NCBI RefSeq assembly: GCF_003963535.1
Contig: NZ_CP034539.1
Span: 8,308,001-8,372,000, forward strand
DNA: 64,000 bases
Reading direction: 5' to 3'
Source of the DNA: Streptomyces cyaneochromogenes
Lineage (GTDB): Bacteria; Actinomycetota; Actinomycetes; Streptomycetales; Streptomycetaceae
The position numbers were made by a program, and so were the translations under genes. Shown here piece by piece: positions 25,421 through 33,181 of this stretch; positions within the stretch are counted from its first letter, which is position 1; every line of letters starts with the position of its first letter. The notes beneath the pieces were generated by a model. That model searched no databases. It had not been told where the DNA came from and worked only from the letters and a program-made list of their open reading frames with translations.

Positions 25421-25451
25421 TCAACAGAAAGTTGAATTCCGTTACGCGGAA
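25421..25451. promoter_or_regulatory. Composite operator upstream of allantoinase
   Basis: Box B, TCAA-N7-TTGA (25421-25435), then box A, TTCC-N7-GGAA (25437-25451), end 26 bp before the allantoinase GTG. Order and orientation relative to the gene equal those at malate synthase. Box A so close to the start implies repression when occupied. Confidence 0.65.
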
Positions 25452-25477
25452 GTAAACGGCGGCAGAGAGGGGTCCGG

Positions 25478-26818
25478 GTGTCCGACGCTGAACTGGTGCT
25501 GCGCTCGACGCGCGTCATCACACCCGAGGGGACGCGTGCCGCCTCGGTCGCGGTCGCCGGCGGAAAGATCACGGCTGTGCTGCCGTACGACGCCGAAGTC
25601 CCGTCCGGCGCCCGGCTGGAGGACCTCGGTGACGACGTCCTGCTGCCCGGCCTGGTCGACACGCACGTGCACGTCAACGACCCGGGCCGCACCCACTGGG
25701 AGGGCTTCTGGACCGCCACGCGCGCCGCGGCGGCCGGCGGCATCACCACGCTCGTCGACATGCCGCTCAACTCCCTCCCGCCCACCACGACGGTCGACCA
25801 CCTCCGCACCAAGCAGGACGTCGCCGCCGACAAGGCGCACATCGACGTCGGCTTCTGGGGCGGCGCCCTGCCCGACAACGTCAAGGACCTGCGCCCGCTG
25901 CACGAGTCCGGCGTCTTCGGCTTCAAGGCCTTCCTGTCGCCGTCCGGCGTGGACGAGTTCCCGCACCTGAACCAGGACCAGCTCGCCCAGTCCCTGGCCG
26001 AGATCGCCTCCTTCGGCGGCCTGCTGATCGTGCACGCCGAGGACCCGCACCACCTCGACGCCGCCCCGCAGCAGGGCGGCCCCAAGTACGCCGACTTCCT
26101 GGCTTCGCGCCCGCGCGACGCGGAGGACACGGCGATCGCCCAGCTGATCGCCCAGGCCAAGCGCCTCCACGCGCGCGTGCACGTCCTGCACCTGTCGTCG
26201 AGCGACGCGCTGCCGCTGATCGCCGAGGCCAGGCGGGACGGCGTACGGATCACCGTCGAGACCTGCCCGCACTACCTGACCCTGACCGCCGAGGAAGTCC
26301 CGGACGGCGCCAGCGAGTTCAAGTGCTGCCCGCCGATCCGCGAGTCCGCCAACCAGGACCTGCTCTGGCAGGCGCTGGCCGACGGCACCATCGACTGCGT
26401 GGTGACCGACCACTCGCCCTCCACGGCCGACCTGAAGACCGACGACTTCGCGACCGCCTGGGGCGGCATCTCCGGCCTCCAGCTGAGCCTGGCGGCGGTG
26501 TGGACCGAGGCACGCAAGCGCGGCCACGGCCTGGAGGACGTGGTCCGCTGGATGTCCGCGCGGACGGCCGAGCTCGTGGGCCTCGACGACCGCAAGGGCG
26601 CCATCGAGGCCGGCCGCGACGCAGACTTCGCCGTCCTCGCGCCCGACGAGACGTTCACCGTGGACCCGGCCGCCCTCCAGCACCGCAACCGCGTGACGGC
26701 GTACGCGGGCAAGACCCTGTACGGCGTGGTGAAGTCCACCTGGCTGCGCGGCGAACGCATCGTCGCGGACGGCGAGTTCACCGAGCCGCAGGGGCAGCTG
26801 CTCTCCCGCACCCCCTGA
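25478..26818 (+). CDS. allB: Allantoinase
   Basis: A 446-aa cyclic amidohydrolase that opens allantoin to allantoate. Binuclear metal site: His63 and His65 in DTHVHVNDPG, carboxylated Lys150 in FGFKAFL, then HAEDPHHL, HLSSSDALPL and VTDHSPSTADLK (Asp). Length is normal for AllB. It starts at a GTG, 26 bp after the operator. Allantoicase follows after 47 bp, so both form an operon under the divergent IclR regulator. Confidence 0.95.
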   Translation: MSDAELVLRSTRVITPEGTRAASVAVAGGKITAVLPYDAEVPSGARLEDLGDDVLLPGLVDTHVHVNDPGRTHWEGFWTATRAAAAGGITTLVDMPLNSLPPTTTVDHLRTKQDVAADKAHIDVGFWGGALPDNVKDLRPLHESGVFGFKAFLSPSGVDEFPHLNQDQLAQSLAEIASFGGLLIVHAEDPHHLDAAPQQGGPKYADFLASRPRDAEDTAIAQLIAQAKRLHARVHVLHLSSSDALPLIAEARRDGVRITVETCPHYLTLTAEEVPDGASEFKCCPPIRESANQDLLWQALADGTIDCVVTDHSPSTADLKTDDFATAWGGISGLQLSLAAVWTEARKRGHGLEDVVRWMSARTAELVGLDDRKGAIEAGRDADFAVLAPDETFTVDPAALQHRNRVTAYAGKTLYGVVKSTWLRGERIVADGEFTEPQGQLLSRTP

Positions 26819-26865
26819 CCGTCTCTCCCGCACCCGCAGCGGCCGACTCCAGAAAGGCACACCCC

Positions 26866-27981
26866 GTGACGGCGATACCCAGCTTCACCGGCGACTCGAA
26901 CCCCTACGGCGGCGGCGACCCCTACGCGGACTACCGCACCGCCGACTTCCCCTTCACCCAGTACGCCAACCTCGCCGACCGCCGGCTGGGCGCCGGTGTC
27001 ATCGCCGCCAACGACGAGTTCTTCGCCCAGCGCGAGAACCTGCTGGTGCCCGAGCGGGCCGAGTTCGACCCCGAGCACTTCGGGCACAAGGGCAAGATCA
27101 TGGACGGCTGGGAGACGCGGCGGCGGCGCGGTGCCTCCGCCGAGCACCCGTGGCCGACGGCCGAGGACCACGACTGGGCGCTGGTGCGCCTGGGTGCGCC
27201 CGGTGTGATCCGCGGCATCGTCGTCGACACGGCCCACTTCCGCGGCAACTACCCGCAGGCGGTGTCCGTCGAGGGCACGTCGGTGCCGGGCTCTCCGTCG
27301 CCGCAGGAGCTGCTGGCGGACGACGTGAAGTGGACGACCCTCGTGCCGCGCACGCCGGTCGGCGGCCACGCGGCGAATGGTTTCTCCATCGCCGTGGAGC
27401 AGCGCTTCACCCACCTCCGGGTCAACCAGCACCCCGACGGCGGCATCGCTCGCCTGCGCGTGTACGGCGAGGTCGTGCCCGACCCCGAGTGGCTGTCGGT
27501 ACTGGGCACCTTCGACGTGGTCGCGCTGGAGAACGGCGGCCAGGCCGAGGACGCCTCCAACCTCTTCTACTCGCCCGCCACGAACACCATCCAGCCGGGC
27601 CGCTCTCGCAAGATGGACGACGGCTGGGAGACGCGCCGACGCCGCGACCAGGGCAACGACTGGATCCGCTACCGGCTGGCGGCGCAGTCCTGGATCCGGG
27701 CGATCGAGATCGACACGGCGTACCTGAAGGGCAACAGCGCGGGCTGGGCGTCGGTCTCGGTGAAGGACGGCGAGGACGGTGAGTGGACCGAGGTCCTCCC
27801 GCGCACCCGCCTCCAGCCCGACACCAACCATCGCTTCGTCCTGCCGACCCCCGCCGTCGGCACCCACGCGCGCGTGGACATCTTCCCGGACGGCGGCATC
27901 TCCCGACTGCGCCTGCACGGCTCCCTGACGGAGCAGGGCGCGGCAGGGCTGGCGGCGCGGCATCAGGAGCTGGGCGGCTGA
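26866..27981 (+). CDS. alc: Allantoicase
   Basis: A 371-aa protein with the duplicated beta-sandwich typical of allantoicase: the motif KIMDGWETRRRR (residues ~76-87) recurs as KMDDGWETRRRRDQGNDW in the second half, and RVNQHPDGGIARLRVYG recurs as DIFPDGGISRLRLHG. It hydrolyses allantoate to ureidoglycolate and urea. The start is a GTG preceded by AGAAAGG. Ureidoglycolate lyase was not seen in the window; glyoxylate would pass to the malate synthase nearby. Confidence 0.93.
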   Translation: MTAIPSFTGDSNPYGGGDPYADYRTADFPFTQYANLADRRLGAGVIAANDEFFAQRENLLVPERAEFDPEHFGHKGKIMDGWETRRRRGASAEHPWPTAEDHDWALVRLGAPGVIRGIVVDTAHFRGNYPQAVSVEGTSVPGSPSPQELLADDVKWTTLVPRTPVGGHAANGFSIAVEQRFTHLRVNQHPDGGIARLRVYGEVVPDPEWLSVLGTFDVVALENGGQAEDASNLFYSPATNTIQPGRSRKMDDGWETRRRRDQGNDWIRYRLAAQSWIRAIEIDTAYLKGNSAGWASVSVKDGEDGEWTEVLPRTRLQPDTNHRFVLPTPAVGTHARVDIFPDGGISRLRLHGSLTEQGAAGLAARHQELGG

Positions 27982-28049
27982 GCCCGGAGGGCCTCGCTCC
28001 TGGGGTGAACGTGAAGGGCCCTCGCTCCTCGAGCGCCGTCCCGGCATTT

Positions 28050-28120
28050 CAGCCCGTCCGGCGTTTGAGGACGAGGCCCCTTCAGGGCCGAAGCGGGGGT
28101 CTGGGGGCGGCAGCCCCCAG
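28050..28120. repeat. Streptomyces-type intergenic palindromic repeat with hairpin
   Basis: The 190-bp gap between allantoicase and the SDR gene contains AGCCCGTCCGGCGTTTGAGG and, downstream, a CTGGGGGC-GGCA-GCCCCCAG hairpin (28101-28120). From memory, this combination recurs between convergent genes in many Streptomyces genomes. It probably also terminates both transcripts. Confidence 0.6.
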
Positions 28121-28171
28121 CGACAGCCACCGACTCACACCCGCACCGAACCCGGCCCAACCGCCGGAGGC

Positions 28172-28939
28172 CTACGCAGCGTGGCCCCCGTCCACCGAGA
28201 ACTCCGCCCCCGTGACGTAGTCCGCCCCGGTCAGGTACGCCACCGTGGACGCCACCTCGTCGGCCGTGCCGAAGCGGCCGAGGGCGGTCATCGCCGCCTG
28301 GCCGGCCGCGTAGGGGCCGTCGGCCGGGTTCAGATCCGTGTCGATGGGCCCGGGGTGGACGATGTTCGCCGTGATCCCACGCGGACCCAGCTCGCGGGCC
28401 AGGGCCTTCGTCAGGCCGATGAGGGCCGACTTGCTGGTGGCGTAGAGCGTGCCGCCGGGGCCCGGAACCCGCTGGGACATGCACGTGCCGATGGTGATGA
28501 TCCGGCCCCCGGCGCCCATGCGGGCCGCCCCGGCCTGGGAGGCGAGGAAGACACCCCGGACGTTCACGGCGAGGACCCGGTCGACGTCCGTGAGCGAGAG
28601 TCCCTCCAGCGGTCCCAGCACGCCGACACCGGCGTTGTTCACCAGCACGTCCAGACCCCCGAGGGCGTCCGCCGTACGCCCCACCGCGCTCGCCGCCTCC
28701 TGCGGGTCGGCGGCGTCCGCACGCAGGGCCACGCCCCGCCGCCCGAGGGCCTCGACGGCCCGTACGAGTTCCTCGGCCGCCTCCTTGCCGTTCACATAGG
28801 TCACGGCGACGTCCGCACCCTCCCGCGCGAGCCGCAGGGCCGTCGCCGCGCCGATGCCCCGGCTGCCGCCGGTGACCAGAGCGACCTTTCCGTGCAGGGT
28901 TCCGTGAGTGGCCGTCGTGGGTTCATGGATGGTTGTCAT
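28172..28939 (-). CDS. Short-chain dehydrogenase/reductase
   Basis: A 255-aa classical SDR. TGGSRGIGAATALRLAREGADVAV (residues ~24-47) binds the nucleotide, LVNNAGVGVLGPLE is the NNAG motif, and a Ser in the TIGTCMS strand with YATSK supplies the catalytic triad. HPGPIDTDLNP and the C-terminal SVDGGHAA are typical of 3-oxoacyl-ACP-reductase-like members. NADP is favoured by the basic residue in GGSRGIG. The substrate is unknown. The open frame continues upstream only as an antisense shadow of the next gene; ATG 28939 gives the normal N-terminus. Confidence 0.9.
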   Translation of the reverse strand: MTTIHEPTTATHGTLHGKVALVTGGSRGIGAATALRLAREGADVAVTYVNGKEAAEELVRAVEALGRRGVALRADAADPQEAASAVGRTADALGGLDVLVNNAGVGVLGPLEGLSLTDVDRVLAVNVRGVFLASQAGAARMGAGGRIITIGTCMSQRVPGPGGTLYATSKSALIGLTKALARELGPRGITANIVHPGPIDTDLNPADGPYAAGQAAMTALGRFGTADEVASTVAYLTGADYVTGAEFSVDGGHAA

Positions 28940-29107
28940 GGGTCCATCCCAGCGCCGCGCGGACCGAAGGGCTGGCGGTGAACGGACACCGAGATCGTGG
29001 GGCCCGGCCACCGGTGAGGGCGCGCACGACGCACCGATGAGTTGCGGGTGCCGACGGGGTCTGAGGTGATGAACAGCAGACCGCACCCCCGAAAAGAGGC
29101 ACTCCTC

Positions 29108-29734
29108 ATGGGCAAGCTCGTCTCGACCCTCTTCGTCACGCTCGACGGCGTCTACCAGGCACCCGGCGGCCGGGAGGAGGACACCCGCGGCGGCTTCGAG
29201 CACGGCGGCTGGGTCTTTCCGTACGCCGACGACGAATTCGGCCAGTTCATCAACGAGGTCTTCGCGCGCCCGGCCGCCTTCCTCCTCGGACGCCGTACGT
29301 ACGACATCTTCGCGGCGTTCTGGCCGAAGGTGACCGACCCCGCCGACCCGGTCGCGTCCAAGCTCAACGCACTCCCGAAGTACGTCGCCTCCTCGACGCT
29401 GTCGGACCCCGAGTGGGCCGGCACCACCGTGATCAGCGGCGATCTCGCCAAGGAGGTCACCGCCCTGAAGGAGCGCACCGACGGCGAACTCCAGGTCCAC
29501 GGCAGTGGCGCCCTCGTCAGGTCGCTGCTGGCCCACGGCCTCGTCGACACCCTCCACCTGCTGACGTTCCCGGTCGTGCTCGGCACGGGCCACCGCCTGT
29601 TCACGGAGGGCGCCGTGCCCACCAAGTTCGAGCACACCGGCGGCCTCACCACGAGCACCGGCGTCGCCATCCACTCGTACGACCTGGCCGGACGCCCCGA
29701 CTACGGCACGTTCGGGCTCCCCGAGAACGCGTGA
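29108..29734 (+). CDS. Dihydrofolate reductase-like (RibD C-terminal domain) protein
   Basis: A 208-aa protein. GKLVSTLFVTLDGVYQAPGG at the N-terminus, AFLLGRRTYDIFAAFWP, and LQVHGSGALVRSLLAHGLVDTLHLLTFPVVLGTGHRLF are the RibD_C/DHFR-like fold signatures with the NADPH-binding Gly-rich loop. Such stand-alone proteins are common in Streptomyces and are probably NADPH reductases of unknown substrate. ATG 29108 matches the family; the longer open frame has no homology-like features. It is divergent from the SDR gene. Confidence 0.88.
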   Translation: MGKLVSTLFVTLDGVYQAPGGREEDTRGGFEHGGWVFPYADDEFGQFINEVFARPAAFLLGRRTYDIFAAFWPKVTDPADPVASKLNALPKYVASSTLSDPEWAGTTVISGDLAKEVTALKERTDGELQVHGSGALVRSLLAHGLVDTLHLLTFPVVLGTGHRLFTEGAVPTKFEHTGGLTTSTGVAIHSYDLAGRPDYGTFGLPENA

Positions 29735-29798
29735 CGCCCCCTCGCCGGCGTTCTCGCACGAGCGCCTCATGGCGATCGCGTGAGGACGCCGGGGCGCA

Positions 29799-29889
29799 CG
29801 TTAACTTCCCGAAAACTCATCGGACTTGCCGGGAAAATCTCCGGCCTTGACATTGACCTGCCACTGTCTACGCGCGTCATCATGAAGCC
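29799..29889 (+). promoter_or_regulatory. Duplicated RNase Sa promoter region
   Basis: This segment closely matches, on the opposite strand, 63692-63781 upstream of the intact RNase gene at the right end. Shared landmarks include GTTAACT, CGAAAACTCATCGGACTTG and GCCACTGTCTACGCGCGTC. A TTGACA lies in the conserved part. Conservation of the leader shows that the gene was duplicated with its promoter. Confidence 0.75.
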
Positions 29890-30159
29890 ATGAGATTCCC
29901 CCCACGAATCACCCGCATCGGCGCCGCAGCAGCCGTCCTGTCCGCCCTCCTCGTCGGCGGCACAGTCACCGCGACCCCGGCGGCCGCCGCGGTCGGCAGC
30001 ATCTGCTACAGCGACCTGCCCTCCCAGGCCCACGACACGCTCGACCTGATCGAGCAGGGCGGTCCCTACCCGTACTCGCAGGACGGCACCGTCTTCCAGA
30101 ACCGGGAAGGGATCCTGCCGAGCCAGGCGTCCGGGTACTACCACGAGTACTGCCTCTGA
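29890..30159 (+). pseudogene. 3'-truncated copy of guanyl-specific RNase Sa-type gene
   Basis: Encodes 89 aa: signal peptide plus the N-terminal two thirds of an RNase Sa-like enzyme (ICYSDLPSQAHDTLDLIEQ, YPYSQDGTVFQNREGILPSQ), ending YYHEYCL-stop. It keeps the Glu of HEY (Glu54 of RNase Sa) but has lost the segment with the catalytic Arg residues and His85, as well as the C-terminal Cys of the disulfide. It is nearly identical to the intact gene at 63302-63691 up to HEY. After the break a 10-bp unit (tgcctctgac) is tandemly repeated. It should be inactive; the short secreted peptide could still be made. Confidence 0.88.
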
Positions 30160-30908
30160 CTGCCTCTGACCGCTTAGCGTGACCATTTGTGCAGGTCAGG
30201 CGGGTGTGCGAGGGGCAGGTGAAGGTGTGGGGTCGAATCCGGGTCGAAGTGGCCGGGCAGTAAACGGAAATTCTCTGGAGGGCTGGGGAGTCTCATCCTG
30301 AGGATTGGCCGCTGGTGAATTCAGATTGATTCCCGCTCGAACAGTACCCGGCGTACAGCCTGACTCGTCTGCCGCTCCATATTTCCGCAGGCCAGAGGCA
30401 ATGTTTACCAGCTGAACAAACCATCGGGGTCGAATCCGGGTCGAATCTGCGCTAGAGGTATCGTCGTTTCTGTCTGCCATCCATGCGGCATATTCGGGCA
30501 ATGTGGGTGCCAAATGCGGTCCAGTGCCGTTCTGGAGCAGACATCTCGGATTTTGATGCACTCGGAAGTACATGTACGAGGTGTCTTCTTGCCTAGCTGC
30601 TCTGACTGAACCTGAGCACCGATGGCGAGTCCTCCAGTGAGCCGTGCCCGGGCCGGAACGGGTGACATTGCTCGCGGCGTGTCGAGACAGCTGCCCATGC
30701 CGCCCTCTCAGGCGTCGCGGGACGCGTCGGACTGAACCCCCGTGCGGACTGGTCAGCAGTGTGCGGTGTCCCGGCGGGTGTAGTCGAGCCGCCTTCGTGA
30801 TGCCGCAGATCGCGGCGCTGATCCGTCCGCCACCCGGGAACTTGTCGGGCATGCCGCCGTTATCAGCCCGGCTCAGCCGCGCGGCCCGATCACAGGCCAT
30901 GCGGACCA
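30160..30908. other. Non-coding stretch with a 20-bp direct repeat
   Basis: No convincing gene; codon bias is lost and all frames are short or interrupted. GGGGTCGAATCCGGGTCGAA occurs at 30229-30248 and again at 30426-30445, 197 bp apart. The segment sits between the truncated RNase copy and a transposase remnant and is probably debris from a recombination event. Confidence 0.6.
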
Positions 30909-31317
30909 GTGATGACGCCGTTGGGCCCCTGTCGGGTCGTAGTGCGGCTGTGGGTGCGCCGGTACTTCTGCGACTGGAAGGCTGTTCTCGCCGGAGGTTC
31001 ACTGAGCAGGTGCCGTCCGAGCGGCACCGCCGCTCCAGCACGGGCTGACGGGCCGGCTGCGTTCGGTCGCCGTCGGGTGGGCGGTCGGCCGCGAGGTTAT
31101 GCCGTCGGCTGCGGCTGGCCGCGGGCCGGAACCGGCTGCTCAGACCGCTGACGGCACCGGCGGTGCCGGACCGTGCCCCGCCGGGTGCTGGGGACGAATT
31201 CCCTTCCGCCAGGGCTGCATCTACAGCACTGTGATCGTCGACGTCGAAGCAGGTCGGGCCGCGGACGAGCTGCCCGAACGCGTCTCGGAGACGTTCGCGG
31301 CCCGGCTCAAGGGTCTT
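30909..31317 (+). mobile_element. ISL3-family transposase remnant
   Basis: Fragments in two or three frames match an ISL3 transposase in order: VVVRLWVRRYFCDW, then (shifted) CSRRRFTEQVPSE, the zinc-finger end, and finally FRQGCIYSTVIVDVEAGRAADELPERVSETFAARLKG, which corresponds to the first catalytic Asp region (VDVEAGRxVDxLPDR). Both ends are missing and frameshifts are present, so it is dead. It abuts the stop of the F420 reductase gene. Confidence 0.7.
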
Positions 31318-31318
31318 C

Positions 31319-32047
31319 TCAGACGTCGGTGATGCGCAGGCCGGCGTGGGCCTTGTAGCGGCGGTTCACCGAGATCAGGTTGGCTACCAGCGACTCCACT
31401 TGGTGGGCGTTGCGCATTCGTCCGCCGTAGAGGCCGCGTGCGCCCGGGAGGCGTGAGGCGAGTGCCTGGACGGTGTCGGTGGCGGCGCGTTCGTCACCGA
31501 GGACGAGTATGTCGGTGTCGATCTTCTCGATCTGCCGGTCTTCCAGAGTGACGGCGGAGAGATGGTGGAATGCGGCGGTCACCCGGGAGTCCGGCAACAG
31601 CGCGGCGGCCTGTTGGGCAGCGCTGCCCTCCTCGGGTGTGAGTGCGTAAGCGCCCTTCTTGTCGAAGCCGAGAGGGTTGACGCAGTCGACCACGATCTTG
31701 CCGGCGAGTTCCGCGCGGAGCGTGGCCAGCAGCTCGGCGTGTCCCTCCCAGGGCGTGGCGACGATCACCAGGTCGCTCTCCCGTGCGGTCGTGGCGTTGT
31801 CGGCGCCCCGGACGTCAGCGCCGATGGCGGCTGCCGTGGAGGCGGCCCGGGCGGCGTCCCGTGAGCCGATGATGACCTGTTGGCCCGCGCCGGCGAGCCG
31901 GTAGGCGAGGCCGCGCCCCTGTGGGCCGGTGCCGCCGAGGATGCCCACGACCAGGCCGGACACATCGGGGAGGCGATGGGGATCGTTTCGAGTGGCTTCG
32001 GCTGGAGTGGAGGGGCGGGTGCCGGCGGCTTCGTCGGGAGTCGTCAT
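31319..32047 (-). CDS. npdG: NADPH:coenzyme F420 reductase
   Basis: A 242-aa protein. VVGILGGTGPQGRGLAYRLAGAGQQVIIGSRDAARA (residues ~33-68) is the NADPH-binding Rossmann start typical of Fno/NpdG, with the basic SRDAAR segment that binds the 2'-phosphate. VIVATPWEGH and DCVNPLGFDKKGAYAL are family signatures, as is AAFHHLSAVTLED. It transfers hydride between NADPH and F420. The first ~30 residues are a non-conserved extension. It is last in the minus-strand operon with the LLM oxidoreductase, P450 and glutamine-synthetase-like genes, probably supplying F420H2 to the LLM protein. Confidence 0.88.
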   Translation of the reverse strand: MTTPDEAAGTRPSTPAEATRNDPHRLPDVSGLVVGILGGTGPQGRGLAYRLAGAGQQVIIGSRDAARAASTAAAIGADVRGADNATTARESDLVIVATPWEGHAELLATLRAELAGKIVVDCVNPLGFDKKGAYALTPEEGSAAQQAAALLPDSRVTAAFHHLSAVTLEDRQIEKIDTDILVLGDERAATDTVQALASRLPGARGLYGGRMRNAHQVESLVANLISVNRRYKAHAGLRITDV

Positions 32048-32147
32048 GTCGTGGTCCTTGGCTCGTTCGGTTCGTTCTTCCGTGGCCCGGTGCCGTCGGT
32101 CGTCAGCGGGCTGCTGGGGCCGCGATGCGGGACATCGGTCGGTGGCG

Positions 32148-33086
32148 TCAGGCGGTCACCGACTCCACGCGGCGCATCACCTCGCGGCAGAACGCGCCCA
32201 CTCCGTTCGGGTCGTCGGTGAACTGCGAGGGCTTGACGCAGAAGGTGGTGAATCCCTGGGCGACCTGCTCGGGGATGGCCTCGAGAGCCTGTGCCAGGTC
32301 GGCGCAGGAGCTGTCGTCGGGGAACACGGCGCGGGTGCTGCCGATCATCTCCAGGTCGGCGATGTCGCGGCCCGCGGCGGCCATCGCGGTCCTCAGCGTC
32401 TGCATGTGCTCGGGCGTCACCTTGCCCAGCGGGTTGAAGGCGTGGCCGTACCGGACGATCCTGCGGACCATCGCCTCGTGCATGCCCGCGCCGCCGAAGC
32501 ACAGTCGGGGGCCGTCCGGGCGGTGTGCCTTGGGCTCGAAGTAGACATCCTGGAAGGCGTAGTGCTCGCTCTCGTGGGACACGGGAGAGGGGCCCCACAA
32601 CTTCGCCCAGATCTCCAGGTGTTCGTCGAGGAGCTTGCCACGCCGCGAGAACGGGACGCCGAGTGCCGCGTACTCGTCCCGGCTCCAGCTGACGTTGGGC
32701 AGCACGATCAGACGGCCCTCGGAGAGAAGGTCGAGGGTGCCGAGCTCACGGGCCAGGAGCAGGGGATGGCGCAGGGGAGCGATGACCGCCGACGCGGCCA
32801 GTCGCAGGCGTTCGGTGACAGCGGCGATCGCGCTGAGCAGCATGAGCGAGTTGGGCCATGGGGTGTGGGGGTCCTGGTTGCCGGGCAGGGCGTAGTCGCG
32901 GGGGTTGCCCATCACGCCGCCTGCTCCGGCGTCGGGGCCGAGCACGATGTGTTCGCTGATCATGACGGAGTCGAATCCGGCGTCCTCGGCCTCGCGGGCC
33001 CAGCGGATCACGGCCGGCAGATCCGCGCGGCCTGCGGTCATGGTCCAGTTCTCGCTCAGGACGAGCTGCATGCGGGGAGTGGTCAT
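32148..33086 (-). CDS. LLM class F420-dependent oxidoreductase
   Basis: A 312-aa luciferase-like TIM-barrel protein. IRWAREAEDAGFDSVMISEHIVL near the N-terminus, TERLRLAASAVIAPLRHPLLLARELGTLDLLSEGRLIVLPNVSWSRDEYAALGV in the centre, and FGGAGMHEAMVRRIVRYGHAFNPLG are typical of TIGR03619-like F420-dependent oxidoreductases. It uses either F420 or FMN; the neighbouring F420 reductase favours F420. ATG 33086 has GGAGGAT upstream. Role inferred: a reduction or oxidation step in the catabolic cluster. Confidence 0.85.
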   Translation of the reverse strand: MTTPRMQLVLSENWTMTAGRADLPAVIRWAREAEDAGFDSVMISEHIVLGPDAGAGGVMGNPRDYALPGNQDPHTPWPNSLMLLSAIAAVTERLRLAASAVIAPLRHPLLLARELGTLDLLSEGRLIVLPNVSWSRDEYAALGVPFSRRGKLLDEHLEIWAKLWGPSPVSHESEHYAFQDVYFEPKAHRPDGPRLCFGGAGMHEAMVRRIVRYGHAFNPLGKVTPEHMQTLRTAMAAAGRDIADLEMIGSTRAVFPDDSSCADLAQALEAIPEQVAQGFTTFCVKPSQFTDDPNGVGAFCREVMRRVESVTA

Positions 33087-33181
33087 CGTGGCGATCCTCC
33101 GGGCGAGTGTGTCCGAGGGCAGACATGAGGGGCGGCCGCTCGTTCGGGCCCGGTGGTCCCGGCGGCCGCCCCCGCAGGCGG

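Noticed and set aside
30226..30250. A tRNA T-loop-like GGTCGAATCC
   Set aside because: No acceptor, D or anticodon stems could be folded around it, and the 20-mer occurs twice.
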